A stretch of 64,000 nucleotides of DNA. It comes from Paramecium sonneborni. Its lineage: Eukaryota > Ciliophora > Oligohymenophorea > Peniculida > Parameciidae. The position numbers were made by a program, and so were the translations under genes. The notes under the pieces were generated by a model. The model saw only the letters and a list, made by a program, of their open reading frames with translations, searched no databases and had not been told where the DNA came from. Location: contig CAJJDN010000075.1 of NCBI GenBank assembly GCA_905182985.1, positions 30,488 to 94,487 on the forward strand, written 5' to 3'. Below are positions 61,860-64,000 of this stretch, piece after piece; position 1 is the stretch's first letter; each line of letters begins with the position of its first letter.

Positions 61860-62656
61860 ATGAATATCGATTAAAATGAACCAAAACCCTAACTTAATGA
61901 AATTTAATTTGTAAGAACAGTTTATTCAGGAGAAAATACTGAGCTTATCGCAAAGATTTTAACAGAAGCTTTTGGGGTAGATTATAATAAATTATATAGA
62001 TAAAAAATGGATTCTACAAAGAATTAAATTTAGAATATGATCAATTGTATGAGGAATTTAGGTCTTTCCTAATAAATCGTACATATAAATGGGTATTAGT
62101 CTATTATGAGAAAGAATCATATGAAAAAAATACCTAGGATATAATAGCTGTAGTTTCTTACACTGACATTAATGATGTTAGATTAACAGAATAATAATTA
62201 TCTATAAAAGATTTCAATATTATTCCCAAACTGAGTCTAGTCAGATAGTATGTTCGTTACAAGGCTTTAAAGGACTATTTTGATAGATATAACCCAAACT
62301 TGGGAGAATGTTTTGTTATTGGAACTTTTGGATTTTCATCTAAATATATGGGGGCAAAGCATTCTTTGAAAATATTCCTTGACTCCATCGAATTCATGTA
62401 TTCATAAGGATTTAAATTTGGCTTTGGATGGACAGAAAATGATATTGCTAAAAATTTATATGATAAAAATGTAAATGTTTGGAAAGAAGAATAACTATTA
62501 ACAGATATTTATGTGGAAGAAACCAAGACTTATCCTTACTAGGATAATAAATTTAAGAAGGCCCTCTATTTAGGTGATGTAGGTAAATCTATTATTCAAT
62601 TAAGAAAAATTTTGGGATACCCTTAAAATTTACCAACGATTGAAAAAATTGAATGA
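61860..62656 (+). CDS. GNAT-type acetyltransferase-like protein, one-base frameshift
   Basis: 265 residues, no intron. After the first 44 residues (MNIDQNEPKPQLNEIQFVRT...KLYRQK) the frame moves by one base at the A6 run 62002-62007; an added A gives RQKNGFYKELNLEYDQLYEE and the rest is open to the TGA. The C-terminal half has a GNAT-like build: ECFVIGTFGFSSKYMGAKHS (the region after the strand where acetyl-CoA would bind), then LKIFLDSIEFMYSQGFKFGF and TENDIAKNLYDKNVNVWK. The canonical Q/RxxGxG/A loop is only approximate (SSKYMGAKHS). The substrate is unknown and the family call is tentative. Confidence 0.6.
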
Positions 62657-64000
62657 TATTTATATCACAATCATATTTCATTAAAAATTTTTATTTAAAA
62701 GGAATCATAATTTATTCAAATTCTATCAAAATAATCATAAGGAAAATTAAATTAATCCTTAAAAACTAATTTGTATTGGAGAAAATGAATTAAACTCTAA
62801 GCTATTTCTGAATTTAAAGCTTATTTTAAGATAATAAAATACTAATTTAAGGCTTTATTATATTTCTAAATTCAACATATTCTGGTCTGATTACAATCTA
62901 CAACTAAATTACTTAGTTAAACTTTGCTACTTTTATTTTTTACAAATTTATAATTTTTATCTATTTGTTTATTTAAAGTTGTCTTCTGTCTGTTTCTAAT
63001 TTTATATTTTTTTCCTACTTTCTAAATATATCATTTTAATTTAACAACCTCAATAATAAAGTTTAAAATTTTAGAATGAATATTTAATTTTGAGTTTCTA
63101 CATGAATTAATATATATAGAGAAAAATAAATATCTAAAAAAACTAATTTTTCCTTAAATCATTTATTTAAACATAAAATGGGTTCTCAAAATTTCAGCAT
63201 ATCTCTAACAAAAAAAAATATAGCACAATTTGTAGTTGAAAATGATAACTCAATAATTTTTAAATTGATTTTTAATTTATTACTAATGCTCATTAGTAAG
63301 ATTAAAATAATCAAAATTTTCAATAAAAAGATTTCATCAATACTTTTCTTGTTTAAGAAATTCAAAATATTTCCCTCAAAAAGACATTATTTTATGATGC
63401 TAGACTTTTTTCATTCTCAGAATAATTTTTGTTATTTTTAAATAAATAACAATATGTAATTAATAAAGTTTTAATTTAAATTTTCTAAATTAAATAAGAT
63501 ACCTGTTTAAATTAAATAAAAAATTAAGTTGCAATTACTTCTTCGTCGTGAATTGAATTGTTAATTACAATTAATAAATAAAATTTATTTAAGTTTATTA
63601 TTATCTTTTCAATTCAACTTGTAAACTTTGTTCTATTGTTTCTATAAATATAAGCTATTAGCTTTATTTTTTTATTGAGCATAATCTAATAATACTTCGA
63701 ATTCAGTAGCATAATATGTATTTTGTTTTCATTATTGAATTAAAATAAGGATAAAATAAATTATCTAAATAACTTAGAAATGACATATAAATTAAACTTC
63801 TCTTTATACGAAAATATATAGAAAAGAATAAAAATTAATTGAATTAAAATAAGAATTGATAATTAGTAATAGTTAAAATGCTTTATCTAGAGTAGCAAAA
63901 TAAAAATTTTAAATCATAGGAAAAGCACAAGCTATTATTATATTAAGGAAATATAAATTATTATATATATAATTTAAATAAAAAATAAAAAAAAAAGATA
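62657..64000. other. Window end: AT-rich, possible gene start
   Basis: A plus-strand frame from the ATG at 63178 (MGSQNFSISLTKKNIAQFVV...) runs to about 63680 if TAA is read through, but it becomes low complexity and is unrecognised. Near the right edge (about 63860-64000) a frame reads NALSRVAKQKFQIIGKAQAI, perhaps part of a gene continuing outside the window. No telomere repeat is seen. Confidence 0.3.

Noticed and set aside
63178..63441. Plus-strand 87-codon frame near the right end taken as a gene
   Set aside because: Unrecognised, low-complexity continuation when TAA is read through, and chance frames of this size are common.
1..64000. tRNA or rRNA genes, telomeres or transposase genes
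   Set aside because: No cloverleaf-like GC-bearing segment, rRNA block, C/A-rich telomere repeat or transposase motif was noticed by eye; a covariance-model scan would be decisive for tRNAs.

Overview
The window reads as macronuclear-type DNA of a ciliate in or close to Paramecium. The base composition is very AT-rich. TAA and TAG are used throughout as sense codons (Gln at conserved positions), and every confident gene ends in TGA. Introns are tiny (about 19-32 nt, GT...AG). Two genes encode secretory proteins of the trichocyst matrix family. No telomere repeats are visible, so this is an internal piece of a chromosome. The species cannot be named from the sequence alone.

The assembly matters for reading the window. 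Eight single N characters (2431, 6682, 14503, 29378, 31100, 42200, 50854, 59989) each sit exactly between two apparently identical direct copies of 1.1-1.46 kb. The end of the left piece equals the start of the right piece. The simplest explanation is that overlapping contigs were placed end to end without merging, so about 9.9 kb is counted twice and gene copies beside an N should not be counted as paralogues.

Layout. 1-12.7 kb: a partial H-type lectin gene, a WD40 gene, a predicted beta-propeller protein, a Cys-rich surface-type protein, a shrunken WD40 gene and a casein-kinase-1-like kinase, separated by gene-poor stretches. 13.3-20.1 kb: an atypical Arf-like small GTPase, an uncertain minus-strand gene, a PAQR-type receptor, a coiled-coil protein and SF-assemblin. 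21.7-28.6 kb: trichocyst matrix protein 1, coiled-coil proteins, a Qa-SNARE and a B-box/SPRY-like protein. 31.5-41 kb: a TBC Rab-GAP, an uncharacterised family protein, a Kelch protein, two coiled-coil proteins and a membrane hybrid histidine kinase. 42.6-48.9 kb: a SEP-UBX protein, a phosphofructokinase homologue with altered catalytic motifs, and axonemal dynein intermediate chain. 49-56.6 kb: a possible LAMMER-kinase relic, a CEP41-like rhodanese protein, a small unknown protein, a Cache sensor protein and trichocyst matrix protein 2. 56.8-62.7 kb: a UBE2K-like E2, a damaged proteasome Rpt5 gene and an acetyltransferase-like protein.

There are no operons. Functional themes are those of a ciliated secretory cell: cilia and basal bodies (SF-assemblin, dynein intermediate chain, CEP41, several coiled-coil proteins), trichocyst exocytosis and membrane traffic (two matrix proteins, Qa-SNARE, TBC, Arf-like), signalling (hybrid kinase, PAQR, Cache, CK1) and the ubiquitin-proteasome system (E2, UBX, Rpt5). 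Several genes carry one-base frameshifts, mostly in or beside homopolymers. These may be sequence errors or early decay, and I cannot separate the two here. Exon joins were chosen by hand; for the confident genes the spliced lengths are divisible by three, after allowing for the stated frameshifts.
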